Assembly: GCF_964340395.1 (NCBI RefSeq)
Contig: NC_135556.1
Span: 3,143,501 to 3,207,500 of the forward strand
Source of the DNA: Glandiceps talaboti
Taxonomy: Eukaryota; Hemichordata; Enteropneusta; Spengelidae
DNA length: 64,000 nucleotides
Direction: 5' to 3'
Part shown: positions 62,722-64,000 of the stretch, piece by piece
Numbering within the stretch: position 1 is the first letter of the stretch
Layout of the letters: the number at the start of each line of letters is the position of its first letter
Translations under genes and position numbers: made by a program
Notes under the pieces: model-generated
Databases searched by the model: none
What the model was told of the DNA's origin: nothing
What the model saw: the letters and a program-made list of their open reading frames with translations, nothing else

Positions 62722-63587
62722 TAATAATATTAATTCGCCAGAAGTAAAAAAAGAAAGCAAGGTTACATAAGATAGCAAAACAACATAAATACATGTACAG
62801 TGAATACATGATAATAATTACAAAATTTTAACTTCTGGCCAGCCTACAAAAATAGTTTTCCAACCCAGTCAAGTTTGTGCCCCAATACATTTATAGAGAA
62901 TACTTATTCCTTAAATCAACTCAGTTTTTTAATCCCCGTATGTTGCGATTTCCGAGCAGAAGTCGTTCTTGTTTTAGCATAGACCCCTATACGATGTAAG
63001 GTCTATGGTTGTAGCTACATACGTAGTCAGGTCTCACCATTAGTTGTTCTGTTTATTTGATCGATCAAAGTAGCAAACGAATTACAAGTGTCGATTGTAA
63101 ATCTACGGTGGAACATCGCCCGATGCTAGAAATTGTCATATTGTGGATTTATGATACGTGTCACTACTGTACAGTGAATAGACTTGCTGTTTTATTTTTT
63201 TTAAATGTAGAGTCACCCAATGACATGATGCTAATGACTGTTCACGATGACTGTTTATGGTGACAGCTGCATATTAAACTCTACTCAATAAAGAAACAGA
63301 AAGCATAACTGTCAAAGTGACATTGAAAACATGTTAAAGTAAATAATTATCACACATTTTATGTGTTTCAACATTGGTTATTGCAAATAGCTGTCACATC
63401 ATTATTGCAAATAGCTGTCACATCATTATGGACACGGAATTAATATATTCTATTCTCGCTAAAAACAAACGTTCAATCTAGTTTCCAAATAAATACTTAT
63501 ATGATGTCTGGATCTGAATTGACGAGAAAACGATCGGTTTAATAGTAAATTGCACGTATCTCGGGTATACTTCAAAGAGGAAGGAAA
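62287..63587. other. Upstream region of the P4HA-like gene
   Basis: 1.3 kb, no gene. (TG)n at 62688-62721. TTATTGCAAATAGCTGTCAC is tandemly duplicated near 63378-63424. A TATA-like element cannot be assigned with confidence. Confidence 0.5.
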
Positions 63588-63784
63588 ATGGAATCTATTG
63601 CACGTGTTTTCTGGATCCTTGCCATTATATGTATCTTTACTGCAATGTTGACTGTGTGTGTTTCATCAGAAATGTTTACATCTATGAAAGACTTTGAGAG
63701 GCTTGTTTCCATGGAACAAAGGCGTGTATCTATACTAAAAACATACATAGAGATGGAAGAAAATAGGATGACAGAACTGAAAAG
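63588..63784 (+). CDS. P4HA: Prolyl 4-hydroxylase alpha-subunit-like, first coding exon (partial gene)
   Basis: 65 codons plus two bases, ending AAAAG|GTATAT, with later exons beyond the window. The ATG sits in a good context (GGAAAATGG). A signal peptide (FWILAIICIFTAMLTVCVSS) is followed by EMFTSMKDFERLV, then SILKTYIEMEENRMTELKR, matching the N-terminal helical region of collagen prolyl 4-hydroxylase alpha subunits (human P4HA1 has FFTSIGQMTDLI ... SLKDYIKAEEDKLEQIKKW). The family hydroxylates proline in collagen in the ER, as a tetramer with protein disulfide isomerase. The catalytic dioxygenase domain is not in the window, so identity rests on about 40 residues. Transcribed away from gene C. 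Confidence 0.75.
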
Positions 63785-63948
63785 GTATATAGTACTTCCT
63801 TTACAGTTCTTACTATTATACAAACTGAAAGATGCTGTTATGACTGTACACGTTGATTGGAATTCAACAACACGAAATATCGATAAGTTAGATCGGCTAT
63901 GCATCGAGTGAACAGACAACAGAGATACATTACTTAATCAATCATATA

Positions 63949-63977
63949 TCTATTTATTTATTTATTTATTTATTTTA
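63949..63977. repeat. (TATT)n microsatellite
   Basis: Short ATTT tetranucleotide tract in the presumed first intron of the P4HA-like gene. Confidence 0.95.
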
Positions 63978-64000
63978 CAAATCTAACGAACGAACAATCA

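Overview
Eukaryotic, animal DNA. The window is AT-rich, its genes are split by GT-AG introns, and much of it is satellite, minisatellite and microsatellite DNA plus decayed transposons. Two gene families can be read from the translated exons: folate receptor-like genes (three complete tandem copies, all on the minus strand) and the first coding exon of a prolyl 4-hydroxylase alpha-subunit-like gene (plus strand, running off the right edge). The intron-rich tandem genes and the repeat content suit a marine invertebrate, perhaps a deuterostome such as an amphioxus or hemichordate, but nothing seen fixes the species.

Layout. 1-11607: about 330 copies of a 35-bp satellite that continues beyond the left edge. 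It is joined through a 16-bp-stem inverted repeat to about 48 copies of a 52-bp satellite (to 14124). 14125-16813 is unique sequence without a recognisable gene, followed by about 25 copies of a 64-bp repeat. 18652-33330: folate receptor-like gene A. Its introns hold a 51-bp array, two related and oppositely oriented DNA-element copies, a foldback MITE, a LINE insertion with a 12-bp target-site duplication, and a 73-bp array. 33331-42935: intergenic, with a second copy of an interspersed repeat, a 58-bp array, a 2.4-kb array built from telomere-like hexamers and a LINE tail. 42936-47906: folate receptor-like gene B. 48011-50348: a 36-bp array, a 23-bp array and a self-complementary tetranucleotide tract. 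52501-58944: folate receptor-like gene C, whose last intron is almost wholly two minisatellites. 58945-63587: intergenic. 63588-63784: first exon of the P4HA-like gene, divergent from gene C.

How the genes work together. Genes A, B and C share one architecture: five coding exons with intron phases 0, 0, 1, 0. All keep the cysteines of the folate receptor fold and the aspartate and two arginines that contact pteroate in human folate receptor alpha. A and C end in a hydrophobic GPI-signal-like tail. B has a shorter one that could be spliced out. B and C look more closely related to each other than to A. They are probably extracellular or GPI-anchored binders of folate or a related pteridine. 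The P4HA-like gene would encode an ER collagen-modifying enzyme, with no evident functional tie.

I found no convincing undescribed molecular system. The most interesting points are the possible GPI/secreted switch in gene B, pocket divergence in gene C, the telomere-like array with a roughly 990-bp higher-order period, the palindromic satellite junction, and minisatellites abutting splice sites. The very long open frames in the window lie in tandem repeats and are not genes.
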